Source: Quillaja saponaria (taxonomy: Eukaryota > Streptophyta > Magnoliopsida > Fabales > Quillajaceae). Taken from it: DNA of 64,000 nt. Where the stretch lies: positions 30,688,350 to 30,752,349 of the forward strand of contig CM055608.1 of NCBI GenBank assembly GCA_029379385.1, written 5' to 3'. The notes below the pieces were generated by a model that was given only the letters and a program-made list of their open reading frames with translations, was not told the origin of the DNA and did not search any database. The position numbers and the translations under genes are program-made. Below are positions 1 through 12,951 of the stretch, piece by piece. Numbering within the stretch: the stretch's first letter is position 1; every line of letters begins with the position of its first letter.

Positions 1-9
1 CAGAGTAGT

Positions 10-314
10 GCAGTGAACTAATAACTTTTCATTTATGAGTCCACAGTGTCTGATGCAAATGCAGATCCAAACGAGCGAGAGACCTAGATGGTTCAGAATA
101 CTAACAAGGAGAAAAATATGTGTTGGCAATAACTATTATTTGACTGAGATACTGATAATAATCATGCAGTGAACTAATGTGTTTTCATTTTGAGTCAGAT
201 TTCAGATGCAAATGCAAACGAGCAAAAGACATAGAAGGTTCAGAATACTAGCATGGAGAGAAACATGTATTGACATTAACTATCACTTGATTGAGTTACT
301 AATACTAATCATAA
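10..314. repeat. Imperfect tandem duplication, 156 bp period, in fumarase intron 4
   Basis: Two diverged head-to-tail copies, about 10-165 and 166-314. Both start GCAGTGAACTAAT and share GATGCAAATGCA, GGTTCAGAATACTA and a matching ACTAATCA-type end. The duplication is non-coding and lies in the intron after exon 4 of the fumarase gene. Confidence 0.8.
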
Positions 315-871
315 CATGAATATAAGGCTGCCTCAAGTTTTTACGCTCAGTAAGTATATTATATGTCTAGATGTAGCAGTATGCAGTGACACACTTGAGG
401 TTCAATACTTGTAACTCTAAAATATCATCTTCTAGTATTACCTAAAAGTATTTTCAGTGAATTGAACTTTAATGCATTATATAACATGTTGCAGGAGTAA
501 GATTGCAACTCATCCAGCAGATTGTAGTTTTCTTTTTTAAGTATAAAATCAGACATCAAACCTTTGAATGTAAAGAAGTATGCAATGTTTTCAACTTCGG
601 AATTAATCTTGAATTTATTTCCGTCGCTGCTGCAATATGCATTACCTGGCCAGAGGATAGAAAAACATACAATCCATAATAAGATGACAATGACTTGGTC
701 TTTTCAGCAAGCCAAGGAGCAAAGAGTTTGCACTGAAAGTTTACTTTGGAATTATAGTAAATTAGTAATTAATTAAATATTGCCTCTTACTATGGAAAAA
801 AATGTATTCAACCATAATTAGCAGTATGAGAGCCAAGCTAGCGAAGTTACTACAGAAAACGAAAGGCTTAC

Positions 872-2677
872 AGTTGGGAATGTATCATTTGAAGACTGTG
901 ATCTATTAACATGGTCATTTGGGTGCACATACTTTTCCCCACGCTTATGGCCAAGAATCTCAGCTGCTCTGTTTGCAATAACCTGAGGGAAAAACAATGC
1001 AAGATGAATTAACAGAATTTCTTTCTATGATTAAATAAACAGTTTATGTGAGTCAGATAATGGACCCATTGACAGCATGCTTATAAGAAAATGCATAAGC
1101 TCTTCGAAAATTACTTATGTAATTGCGGGGTAAACATTACTACACAATAATACAACTGTTGACAATGATAACCATCAGCACAGCGGCATACAGTGAGATA
1201 CCTCAAATTTAACCGTTATGCACTTATCAGTTAACAGACACATGTTTCCCTTTATTGGTGTTTTGGTGATGCTTTGTACCAATTAATATGAAATTGACTC
1301 TGTACTACTCCGTAACAATGGCATAACTTTTGAAACAATATTCATTTTGTGTATTCTTGTTTTCACGGGAGATCTAGTAGAGTTACTCTCTCCATCTCAT
1401 GCATAATGATTTCCAATGTCGATAAAAAGCTTCAAAAACAGCCATGAACTTTGTGACATTAGTGATAAAGTGATAGGATGCAGACCATTCTAGGGACCAA
1501 ATCAGCTACCTTACAAAGGAGCATATCAAGAAAGTATCACCATGAGTAACATGCATCCCAAATAGACAATACATAGATGAAAATGAAGTGAAGTGGATGA
1601 TGACCATCCATTAAGTGTGAATCAGATTCAACAATGACCTAAAGATATGGTTACAAGTATGTGATTTTAGATCTAAGTTTCCAATTGATGACCAACGCTG
1701 TTTAATACTATAAAAGCTAGAGGAGGTCAAAAAGTAAATCCCTGGTCAAGCCGCTGTACAGAAAATTAAAGCATTATAGCATTGCATTGTTTCAAGTAGA
1801 AACGAATTTCCAGGGGAATAACATTTTTAATAATAGTCAACAATCAAAATGTGGAAACCGAGTCAATTAAACAAAGTTTGCAGTAGCATACAAGCACAAA
1901 CCTCGTTAGCATTCATATTACTTTGAGTACCACTCCCAGTTTGCCATACAACAAGTGGGAAATGATCATTTAGCTTTCCCTCGGCCACTTCTTCAGCTGC
2001 TTGCATTATCGCTTTCCCAATAACTGGATCAAGACCATACTCCATGTTCACCTGCATAAAAATACATTATAAGCACATTTTCCCTTACCCACAAGTTGAT
2101 GGTGGATGTCACACCAATGAAAACAAAAAAACACAACCAAATACAAAACGATGAACACAAGCAGAGCTTGTATATGCATGTTTTACACCAGTTAAATTTG
2201 AATTTATAAGCTAAGTGCAACTAAAAATGTGAAACGAAGAAGTATCAATATGCAAACTCCAAACCTTAGCAGCGCATCTTTTTAAGATGCCAAAGGCACG
2301 AATAATCGGTTCAGGCATTCGTTCTCTCTCGCCTCCGATATCAAAATTCTGTAACGATCTTTGAGTTTGTGCCCCCCATAATCTAACAAGTACACAGAAA
2401 TTTAAAAAAACAATATATTACTTGAAACAATGAAGTAATTTTATTGCTTCATGAATCTAAAGAGTATAATTCTTACTACTCATACTCGTAGTGATACGAA
2501 ACATAGAGAGAAGGAAACGAACTTGTCCGAGTGAACAAGAATTGGTCCAAATGTATCTCTTTCTTCTCTAAACGACGACGAATACGATCTCGAGCAATAA
2601 GCATAGCACAATGTCAGAGCAAGCTGCGACTTTGAAGATCCACCGGTTAACTGCCGAGACACAGAATACAACGCCAT
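872..2677 (-). CDS. FUM1: Fumarate hydratase class II, mitochondrial (5' part, truncated by window edge)
   Basis: Fumarase interconverts fumarate and malate in the mitochondrial TCA cycle. Four coding exons are visible on the minus strand: 2523-2677, 2265-2382, 1902-2051 and 872-982. All have GT-AG borders and join in frame (exon 1 ends in two bases of a Lys codon that exon 2 completes). The N-terminus [10 protein letters not shown] followed by Ser/Arg/Tyr-rich sequence looks like a mitochondrial presequence, and the mature part starts near [11 protein letters not shown]. Family hallmarks are present: the [12 protein letters not shown] stretch, GERERMPEP, and the substrate-site segment [12 protein letters not shown] in exon 3. 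Exon 4 reads [11 protein letters not shown] to NDTFPT. The catalytic lid motif (GSSAMPGKVNP in the family) and the C-terminus must lie left of position 1. I chose Met at 2677 over the in-frame Met at 2689 because plant homologues start this way. Family assignment is certain; the organellar form is inferred from the presequence. Confidence 0.95.
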
Positions 2678-2689
2678 GTTTGTTTGCAA

Positions 2690-4743
2690 AGCAGCAAGGA
2701 TTACAAAAGTTGGCGCAGTCAGAGAAGGTGCGGAGGTCGAGGAGCTTGGCGCAGTCTCCTGATAGAGATTTAAGGAGAGAAAGGGAGGTTTAGATCTTTT
2801 TCTTTATTCTGAAATTATAATAAGTTGGGCTTCCAATTATCATGGGCATGAGATTGTAACATAAGTACAAATTTGTCTAAATAATATTAAAAATTTTATA
2901 CCATATAAGCTTATCTTGAATCTTGTCATGTTATTTACAAATTAGTATGTACAAGATATTTCATAAATGTTGTATGTAAAAACAAAAAAGTGTTATTTAA
3001 AGGATTGAAAAATATTTAGATATGTTAATATAAGGGCGTTGTAAGATAAAAAAATTATTTGAAAAACTTCATTTTCAAAATTTAGTTTTTAGTATCTTTT
3101 AACTTTTTCGTAAAGCTTAAGAAATAAAAATATTTGTTACCAAAAAACTTTGTTAAAAAAAATTAAACCAAAAACTGTTTTATATGCAAAATTGAATAAG
3201 AACAATATTTATACCTATGTCTATATTATATTAGAAATAACTCAAAGGAAGAATCTTTTGATTTTCTTAATACTATTATGAGTTTTATTTATTTATTACA
3301 AAGTTATTTTTATTTGTTATTTTATTACAAATAAACTATTATTTTTTTATTTATTTTAATTTTTCTGATTCTTCTTAATTTTAATATCTATAAGATTGTA
3401 ATTGTTTTAAGACTATTAATTTCTTTTTAATCTTAACAAATCAATAATTATATGTCAATAGTAATTAATATTTACTTTTTCAATTTTTTTTTTGTTTAAT
3501 AATTTCCTAATATTCATAATTTTTTAAATTCGTCTCAAATTTATTTTGAATTAAAAGAAATATGAAGAGTATATTTTTAATGATTATAATATTATTGTTT
3601 TAACTTTTAATTCATAATTTTTTTTTATATATTTCTTCAATAATTATATGTCAATAGTACTTAAGATATAATTTTTTTTCTTTTTTTTTTTTGTGTAATA
3701 AGTTTTTAGTAGTTATAATATTTTTTTTATTTTTTACTTTATGAATTAAAAAAAATTAAGAATATAGTTTTCATCATTTTAACATTATATTTTAACTTTT
3801 AATTCTTCTTCTATCTTAAGAATTATATATATATTTATGAATTAATTTTTTTGTTAAATTTATCTATTTATTTACAAATATAAAAATGATTTCGTAGAAA
3901 ATTTTTTATTTTCTTAAACACTCTTATAAGTTTTTACTATGCCATAAATACTTTTTAGTTGTTTACTTCAAATAGACTATTTATTTTACTTTTTTAATTA
4001 TTTTCTAATTCTTCTTCATTTTAATATTAATATTGTAATTAATTGATGACAATTGATACTTTTCTATCCTCTTTTTGTTTCAATATTAATAAATCAATTA
4101 TTTTTTAATAACTATATATCAATAGTAATTAAGATTGATTTTTTCAATTTTTTTTCTTTAATAAATTATAATTTTTAAATTATAAATTAATTTAAAATAA
4201 ATATTAAAAACATAAATTTTATGATTAAATATTTATGTGTTAATTGTCTTCCATCTTTAATATTTTTTAAAATTTATATTATGGATTAAATATTTTAGTA
4301 TATTTATATATTTATTTAGTATCGTTAACATAAAGTATCAGTTTTTTATTAACTATAATATCTTGATTTGTACATTTACTATTGATGAACATATATAAAT
4401 ATATCATAAACGATTCAAAAGCAACGCATGTGTCACTCAAGCTAATTTTAAATAAATGTATTTTAATATAATTAATTTTATGAATTATTACAATTAGAAA
4501 TAGTTACCTCATTTTATACATACAGAATAATGCGCTGGGCATCTTTTGGTGGATGTACTAATTACTACGAATGAATAAAAGCAACTGGAATCATTGCTGC
4601 ATTTAACTGTGATACAGATTACAACAAAAATGAATGACTAATATGTATGGCTCACTCTCACTCTCACTCTCTCTACAATAAATTGAAAAAAAATAGGGGA
4701 AATACAAAAGCAAAACACCTTCTTAACGTGTCTTAAAACATAT
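2690..4743. other. Intergenic region between fumarase and kinesin, very AT-rich
   Basis: This stretch holds the fumarase 5' leader and promoter on its left and the kinesin 3' end on its right. From about 2830 to 4500 it is extremely AT-rich. A degenerate motif resembling ATATGTCAATAGTAATTAA followed by a T-run recurs near 3446, 3638 and 4111, so it is partly built of diverged repeat copies. A CTCACT microsatellite lies at about 4648-4674. I see no gene in it. Confidence 0.7.
2990..3235. repeat. Dispersed repeat copy, related to 44405-44775
   Basis: This copy shares several blocks in the same order with 44405-44775: GTTGTAAGATAAAAAAA, AAGCTTAA(G/A)AAATAAAA, an ACAAAAACTT-type block and AATA..TATACCTAT. 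That order suggests one dispersed element family. No coding capacity is visible. I could not define termini with confidence. Confidence 0.5.
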
Positions 4744-7700
4744 TTACTTTCTAATTCCAACTCTACGTTTCATGTCATCGGGAGCTGGATGCCTCCCATT
4801 CCGTTGTGAGACACCATTGGATTGTTTCCGTGAAGGAGATGGACCTAGTGAAGAGTTACAATTCTTGCTGCAAAAGTCAGAAGCAACTATTAGTAACCAA
4901 AAAAAAAAAGAAAGGTCGTGACACTAGATAAGATTTAATGAAAGCAACATTTGACAAGAGGAGGTCCAGATTACCTTAGTTCAGGGCTCTTTGCTGGTTT
5001 TGAAGTAGATTTCTTAGTCTTTGACCCAACTGCATTGGTTATGCTAGTGAGTTTAGAGTGATTGAATTGCCAAAGCAAATCAGGCTCCGAGGAATCACTA
5101 GTTGCACCATCAGGGTCATCCGTGTCATCAGTATTGTTGAAGTTGAACTGTTTGCTTCCCACTAACATATTATAAGATTGATCCATGTATAGTTTTGAAG
5201 AATCTGGGAGATATTTCTGGTAAAAGACATCAGATAAGTGCTCATTGTCTTCTGCCCAACACCCTAAGGGATTCTCATTCCTGCTCACATCTTGCTTGTT
5301 CACCATGACCTTGTCAACCCAATCTCCTGAGCCGGTTTCTTTATCATCTTCCCCACTGCTCTGTCCAGGACTGTTCACCTGGAGGCCAAGGTGGAGAATT
5401 TGCTAATATCTCATCAAGATCAAAGCTTTGCCTCTTTTGTCTCAACGTGGAATTACTATGAAGCTGCAGAATCAGTAATCACATATCACCTGAGTTTGCC
5501 AACAAACACGAGAAGAATAACCCAATAATTGTACACGGTTATTCAACCTTTTTCGGTAGGTAGAGAACCAACTTTTACATGATTGTCAAATGATCCTCAT
5601 ATTTTTCTGGCCAAATAATACCTATATTTGCTCAATATAAGTCCATCTCAAATCTAAGCAGCATGCTAATGACCGCTAGACAAGACATGCTTAAGCTGAT
5701 ACTTGGAAAATGACATGACATATGAAGAAAATTGAGAAATGGCACTCTCCAAGTGAATAACTTGTGTAGTAGGACAGGAGGCTATGTTGGTTCTCTCATA
5801 ATTTGTAATATTTTGGCCATTTGATGTTCTAGTAGACTACTACTGTTAAAGTATACTTCACTTAGTATAACTAAGAAGTAAGAATATTTAGCCATGTTAG
5901 CACTTGTGTCAATTATACTCGGATGGGAAAGGAAAAAAACAGGAAATAAAAGTTTACCTCTATGTTGCCTACATCACCCATTGGTTGCTGGTAGCCATGC
6001 TGATCTCTCAATATATCTCCACTCAGGTTAGAATGCAAAGGTGATAACCCACCTGCCTTTGTCCTGTACTTCTCGGAGCTATCACATAAAGAACGCTGGT
6101 TGTTCCCTGGTTCCCCATCCTTCCTTGCTATTGCTGCCTTAAGGCTGGAAATCTGAATTAAGAATTTAGAAGTTTGTTAGAATACAAATGGATTTATTAT
6201 GAAGAACCGTGAAGATTAGACACTGACAGTCCGAACCTGCTCTTTGAGCTCTTTGACATCCGAACTACCTTTGTTTACTTGGGCAGCACCAAGTTCAACT
6301 GTAGCAACTCTCTCTGCAAATTTTAGGGTACTTAATGTTTCTCCAATGGCATCAACCTCAGGACCAATGTGCACGAACATTAGCGTCTTGGCTTGTCCTC
6401 CTGAAAATTAATGTTAATGGGGCACAATTAGAGATGACATAGTTGCATTCTACCTTATTAATATACCTTCTACTCTAAACTTACCAAGTGAATCTTGGAG
6501 CAGTTGTGTGAGTTTACTATTTCTGTAAGGGATATGTGGATTTTTTTGAGCAAGGGAGGAGATGACATCACCCAATGCAGAGAGGGATTTATTAATATGT
6601 TGTGCCTCTTTCAGTCTTTCTCCGGTCGCCTCAGATTTGTCTACTCTCTCACTACCTGCCAAATCAACTAGATGCATACATCCACGAATACTAGTTCCAG
6701 ATGTCAAATCTCTTCCCTGAACATGAACAGTCAAGCAACTGCAAATCGAATTTTTTAGAGATGGACCAAAAAGAAGAAGACAAAGGTTAGCCTACTAAAA
6801 CACATAATCATTGAAACATGCATAGATAAAAAAGAAAGATGAATAGAACATACCTGTGAGAGCGACTACTACGGTCATTTAGAGCTGTTGCACCTACTGC
6901 ACGGTTTCTTTGTCCAAGATTCATCAGATCAATAATGTCGGATGTTGATGATACAGAAACAAGGTTTGCATCTGGGACACTAAGTCCTTTATGAGAACTG
7001 TTACGAATTTCTAATGTATTAAGAGTTAGGGAAAGCGTGGAAAATGGGAGATCGATAGTAAGGAATGTATTGAACTCAAAAATGCATTAAGATAAGCAAT
7101 GGTATTGAACCCAAAAATGAAAATTTTGCAAACTGCTATTTGTTTCCATTCTGAATTTAAATAAGGAATGTATTTCAAAGCTTCCAGTTGTCTCATTCAT
7201 TAAAACAATTTGATAGAAATTTTAAGAGTTTAAATCTACTATAGCAGCATTGAGAAGCACCTTGTGCAAGATGAACTGACATTTTTTTATAAGGGTAAAA
7301 GATGAAAGAAAGGGATATCTTCTGTTAGTTCCATCAGTAACCAGGAGATCCCTAACTTGCTCGTTGTAAATTTCAATCATTTGAACTGATACTTCATAGA
7401 GAAAAGTTTCCTTTCTTTGATCTGCTATAAGAAATAAATCACTTAAAGCCCTGTAATTTACACCTCGACTTTTCTCTGCAAGCTCTTTCGGTCCACTCTG
7501 CATGTAAGCATCCAAAGTTAGAAAACTACCATCAAACAATAGAATAATTTCAAATATTTAGAGATAACATCAACTGTATCATACCATAGTGTAAGTTTTC
7601 CCAGATCCTGTTTGGCCGTAAGCAAATATGCACACATTATAACCATCGAGAACAGACCGGATTAGTGGTTGCATATCAGAGAAGACCTCCGCTACAATAG

Positions 7701-10697
7701 GATAAGATACAAAACTTTTAAAGTATGTTAAGATAAAGAAATTGAAAAGTTTACTTGAAATGGAGAATCATACTAACCTTGAGTTGCTGATGGCCCAAAA
7801 ACTTTATTGAAGCTGAAGGACCTGTGACCTTTCCCATTCTTTGATGGAGTACCAATTGTGATAATACCATCTTCTATATGTTGGACTGAGCTCAAATAGT
7901 TCAATTGTCCAGATAAACATGGTCTTACTCGACAATATACCCTAATACTTCCTGATAATACAAAAGATTATCCTTAGATGTAGTTTGATATAAGATATAT
8001 TACAAAAGACATATATATGACTTAGTCTTTAAGCTAGCATTTATCTTATTACCCTTGAGATCTTGCACTTGATTGTATAACCTGCGATTTTCTTCAAGAA
8101 CTCTGTGATACCCAGAAGCAGCATGAGCTAGGCCATGAATGTGCATACCTGTAAAGAAATGAAACAATGAATGAAATCATGAGCTCCCTTCCATCAGTCC
8201 ACCCACCCCACCCCAAATAAAAAAAGAAAAAGAAAAAGAAAAAATGAAAAAGAAAATGGAAAAATGAAATTGCTAAAAGGCTTTAATCTTCAATCCCTAC
8301 CGAGATTCTGGAACTCCTCATGAAACTTCATTTGCATGAACTGCATACCAGCTTTTGTGCTGTGGAGAGTATTCTTCAGATCCTACAGAAAATTTGTAAT
8401 TCAAGCTTAACCTTTTCATTTTTTTATCAAATAGATGAAGACAATAGAAAAGAGGACGAAGAATATCAAAATGGTTCTTACTTGAATATCTCTTTGCTGT
8501 TGGTCGAAGAGCATTTTCTCTTTTAGGAGTTCACTTTTCGATTCTTCATCAGGAATGCATTTTTTATGGCTAAACTCCTCTGTTTTTGTCAGTTCAGAAA
8601 TCTTGTTTTCATTCTAATCAATAAGGAAAGAGACAAGTTTAAAACTGTGTAGCATTTTGAATCAGAAGATTCTATGTCAAAACCATTTTGTTATGCTAGC
8701 CACAAGAAAGAGGACATACCTTTTTAACGCCAGAAGCTGAGTTGAATATAGACACATTGCCTTGAGAAACACTTTTCTCTTTTGAAGTTGTTTTTGTCTA
8801 TACATGAAAAACAAGTGATTAAATATCTCAGTAAATACAAAATGAAATACCTCCAAGGATGATAAAGGAAATTATGTAGTGAGAGTGTATAACCAGTTTA
8901 TAAAAAAGTAATATATCATTGTATGGTAAAGAAATGTACCATTTCACCTTGACCTCCAATGCGATTTTCAAACTCCTCTACAACCTTGATTATAACAGAT
9001 TCCACCAACTGTTGCAAGGGATAGAGTGGTATAAATAAACTAGTAGCAATGGTACTCAAGGAATGAGTAAGGTATGAGTTCAACAAATAAACAATTGGAT
9101 ATATAATCTCTTACTGTTGGAACTTCTTCAGGCTTCTTATCTGATAGAATTGCTTGGATAAGCGCACTCAAGGAATGAGAACTAGACTGCAAGTAAGAGC
9201 ATGAAAAGATCTTCAAAGTTATTCTTCTCATTCAACTCGTGAAAGCAAGTAAAGAAAATTGTTAAAAGGCCAAGCTTACCAACCATTTTATTAGAATCAA
9301 TGTCTGTGGCAAAACCATGTTTTTCATTGATTGACGGGGTCCTTGACAATGAGTTAGTAAATGGCTCTGAATTTTTTCTCACAAATGACTTCCCTGATGT
9401 TGTAGGTTTTAAATTTCCACCAAACTTCCATACTCCATTTCCCCCAGTTTGTTTCCACTCGCTATAGGATTTAAGTGCCAGGACGCTATTCACAACCCTT
9501 GCTGATTTTCCTCCCTGAAATTTGACCAGGGAAATCCATATAAAACCCAAAAAAAGGTTATAACTTCTCGGAGTATGGTAGTTTGAAAAAATCAAATGGT
9601 GTGTATGCGACATTTAACCTCACAGTGACTGAAATTTACAAAAAAGAAATAGAAAGAGAAAATGCTAGAAGATAAAAAGAATGGGTGTATGATATTTACA
9701 TACTTGTTCCAGATCAGATGCCTCAAAAGTAGGAAGGCCAATTTCCTGCACAGCCACTAGGAAGTTCCTCACATTTTCAAAATATTGAAAGGCCGACAAT
9801 GCTGCCCCATCAGGGATCAAAGCTGAATCACATGGACTTTCCACCACCTGAAAGTGGAAACACAATGTTAATATTGTGCATTGTAGATATAATTGAAATT
9901 GGACCAAATCAAGATTAGGATCAACTTCACCTTGGACACAGCACCAGGTTGAACCTTATTGAGGACATTACATAGGATGATTCCACTTCGTAAACCAAGT
10001 CTAAGCTCATCCTCAGAAGGTTCTGCTGGTAAGTCTTTAGCTGCAACAACTCCAAGCATTTTTCTCAGCCACCCAGCTGCTTCATTTCTTCTTGATGCTA
10101 CATTCCAAGGTTAACCAAATTATCATATGCTAGAGTATTAAGAATGGTTTGCAGAAATCAACGCACCAATAAAAAAATAATCTCTTTTGTTTTGGGAAAA
10201 AAATCAGTCAGGGACTGCATAGACACAATCAAAAATTAAAATAAATTAGATCAGAGAAGGTACCAGATAGAAAGAAGAAAATCAAACTAATTGGGAATAT
10301 ATAAACAACAAGGTGAGGATAAACTCTTTATTTGGATAATTGGATGTAGCTAGAATAGTGTTGATGCAAAAGGTATTTTCCTTTTTAATTAGTAAAAAGA
10401 CCCAACTACTTCTGTTTTGTCTCAGATGAAATCAATGAAAACCATGGTTTGAAAATTTACTTTCCTCCTTGTTTCTGCCACCATTTTCTCAGCAACCAAA
10501 CATAGTAATGAAGAATTAGAAAATGCATATAACCGGAAATTTCAATTATAAAAGATTTCAAAAAGGAAGAAGGTAGTACCAGCTTCTTCTGCTCTTCTAG
10601 ATTCCAAATCAAGATCCCTCGGTCTAGTCCCGTGCTGTTGAAGAACGTCTTCAACCACCGCTGCCACCGAAAACGAAAATGCCTCCTCCGCCGCCAT
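4744..10697 (-). CDS. KIN14I: Kinesin-14 with N-terminal calponin-homology domain (KIN14I/KIN14G type), apparent +1 frameshift in tail
   Basis: A probable minus-end-directed microtubule motor with a CH domain. Nineteen coding exons on the minus strand: 10580-10697, 9931-10097, 9704-9847, 9284-9514, 9115-9186, 8940-9008, 8720-8797, 8482-8613, 8301-8382, 8053-8148, 7778-7951, 7585-7691, 7319-7497, 6854-7015, 6485-6738, 6237-6400, 5958-6152, 4975-5463 and 4744-4867. CH domain about residues 45-163; coiled-coil linker; neck [10 protein letters not shown] near 397; P-loop GQTGSGKT about 480-487; switch [10 protein letters not shown] near 600; switch II DLAGSE about 629-634; C-terminus RRVGIRK. The intron after exon 13 is a U12 AT-AC intron. 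In exon 18 the frame shifts by +1 at about 5379-5381 (after NSPPWPP): the annotated frame would stop after about 847 residues, while the conserved tail continues in the next frame to about 1011. HIGPE replaces the usual HISPE after the motor core. The exon 4 donor (GTTGGT) is weak but is the only frame-consistent choice. Confidence 0.93.
7016..7318 (-). other. U12-type AT-AC intron in the kinesin motor domain
   Basis: Exon 13 ends in Thr-Asn-Arg plus AG at 7319. The intron opens ATATCCCTTT (minor-spliceosome consensus ATATCCTT) and ends AATAC at 7016. The branch-like motif TTCCCTAAC (consensus TTCCTTAAC) lies at 7033-7025, about 10 nt from the 3' end. Joining at these borders gives Asn-Arg-Arg-Leu-Glu-Ile-Arg-Asn, exactly the family sequence. 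A GT-AG alternative using the nearby ATTAG loses the conserved Leu codon and has no GT donor at the right place. Confidence 0.9.
8220..8270. repeat. A-rich simple repeat in kinesin intron
   Basis: Run of (A)5-6 G units on the plus strand, lying in the intron between kinesin exons 9 and 10. It is low complexity and non-coding. Confidence 0.8.
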
Positions 10698-12865
10698 AAA
10701 AACTACTTCAACCGCACAGACCCACCAAATCACAATCTCACCGTCCAGTCACACACCGGAAACTAATCTAACAATTCAAAACTCATCAACACTATAGACA
10801 ACCATCCATTAATCTAGAAGAGGAGAAACAGAGAAAGAGAAAAATAGAGAGAGAAAGTTTTGGAAGAATGAATTGGGTTTATGATATTATTTTGATTTTG
10901 ATGATGTTGATGTTGATGTGGTTTCTTTTCTTTGTTAGCAATTCATTCACAGTCCCACACGCTCACATTCTCCATGACCCTTTTTTTGATTTTCTCTTTC
11001 TCTCTTCAAAGTGTAGTAGTACTACTTGTACAAAATACAAATATGAAGGAATACCTTTCCTTTCCTTTCTCTCTCTCTCTTCTTCGGTTCTGTTCTTCCT
11101 GTATCCGCTTTATACTCTCACCATGTTCGCTTCTCTTTCCCACAGCTTAGCTCCGAACCTGTTCCCAAACCACCTTAGTTTCTAAGTTCAAATCCGAGAC
11201 TTTGTAAAACAAACCTGAACAAAACAAAATTAAGAAAATGTTAAAACTGTAATTCCACTTGCTTCCTCAGCGCGTGTGATCCATCATTTAAAAAAATATA
11301 TTTAGCTTTAAGTTTTCTCATTCGCAAGAAAGAAAAACTTACAACAACAACAACGACGATGGAACAAGACCTTATGCACCTGGTTTGTAAATTGTAATGC
11401 TTGTAAATAATTGACACCAAATGAGATTTACAACGTTATAAGGTATGTCACTATTTACACATGATATTTTATGAATTCTAATTGTATTACTTGTACGATT
11501 AATATTTGTTTGTCACAAAGGAACTGTCATTACACATAGGAATTACACTAATATATAAATTGGTACAAAATTTGGCTATTTGTGGTGAAATATGTTCTAA
11601 TGCACTAATCAGCAGATAGACTGTAATGATTTATGGTGAAACTAAGCAATAACAAACAAATCGCCCAACACATTGACTATTAACATTAATATATGCACTA
11701 ACAAGAAAAATGACAAAAAATTATTGACGATATACGTTAAAATATGTACTGACAATCACTATAAGCACTAACACGCAAATTAGCAAATACTGTGACAAGT
11801 TATGGTGAAATATGTGGTGCAGGCAAATTAGAACAACAACTTACAAAATAAAATATATTGAGTTAAAAAATGACTATCACTTAAATTGATATAGAACTCT
11901 ATAAACATACAAATTGTCACATTATCGTATTGTTATTATTCATAAATGAATATCTAAAGTAATAAATGGCCATCACATTAATGAATATACTATGTCGTGG
12001 ATATGAAATTGACAGGATTGATATAAAAATTAATATAATTTTGAAAGATCATGACATTGGTTAAACCAAAAATTAATAGTGACTTGCACCATTCAATACT
12101 ATTACATTCATGTGACCAAAAAAAGAGAAAAACAATAACTTGTTAAGAATTGACTATTCGTGTATAAATGTTGAATTTTTATATAAAAATATTAAAAAAA
12201 AGATGTTATAAATTATGGTGAATGCATATAAGGAAACATATAAAGAAGTATAAAACTTCAAAACCATTTATTAAAAAAAATAGAACTTAATTATTTTTAA
12301 TACGCATTGGTATTTAAAGCCACTTAATTATGCGACCTATATGGATGAATTTTCACCTGTTATTATATTTTAATTAATTTTTTTTCTTCATTTTACAAAT
12401 TTGATAATTATTAACTAGCTAGACAAAAAGTAAATTCAGGTTGTTGGCAATTTTCATCAACCAACTTTATGGACACAACTAGACCACATTAAGAGTTACC
12501 ACCTTCCTTGCATAATTTATTTTTATTTTTTTCTTTTACACAGTTTCTAATTCCATTATTTTCGATTTTGAACAATTTCAATATAAATTTATAATTTTTC
12601 AATTAAAATATTAAATGATTAGGTAGTTTTGTTATCAAGCAATACAATCAATATTGATTTGTATCGTAATCGTAAGAAAAAATAAATAATTTATTAATAT
12701 TATTATGTATTTATTATATTATGTGCGCCTAATTATCAACTCGATACTAGTTGAACAAATAAAAATAATGAACTCAAGTAATGAATTAGCTCGGGGTGAC
12801 TACTAAGGATTCATTTCCTAACCCGCTTTAAATTCTTGAAAAAGACTAATTGTCATCTTAACGCT

Positions 12866-12951
12866 CATAAACCTATTATCAATGATATCCAGGAAATACT
12901 TAGCAGAGGCTGGGATGTCCATCGCGAAGGAAATAAGTTGCTGATCACTTG
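12866..12951 (+). pseudogene. Decayed RNase H-like fragment (non-LTR retroelement type)
   Basis: One frame reads INDIQEILSRGWDV then HREGNKL. This resembles the C-terminal part of the RNase H-like domain in plant LINEs and related proteins, where L-x-R-x-W-x-V precedes HV-x-RE-x-N-x-x-AD. The segment between V and HRE is shortened, the AD is gone and stops follow at once. The preceding AACGCTCA reads in frame, but I cannot extend the similarity. It is a short relic at best; chance resemblance is possible. Confidence 0.35.

Noticed and set aside
5362..5379. Mini-intron GTGAACAGTCCTGGACAG to explain the kinesin frame change
   Set aside because: 18 nt is far below the minimum plant intron and it would delete conserved residues.
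10868..11185. 105-codon plus-strand ORF upstream of kinesin
   Set aside because: Built from CT-rich promoter sequence (Phe/Leu/Ser runs), overlapped by another frame, no similarity.
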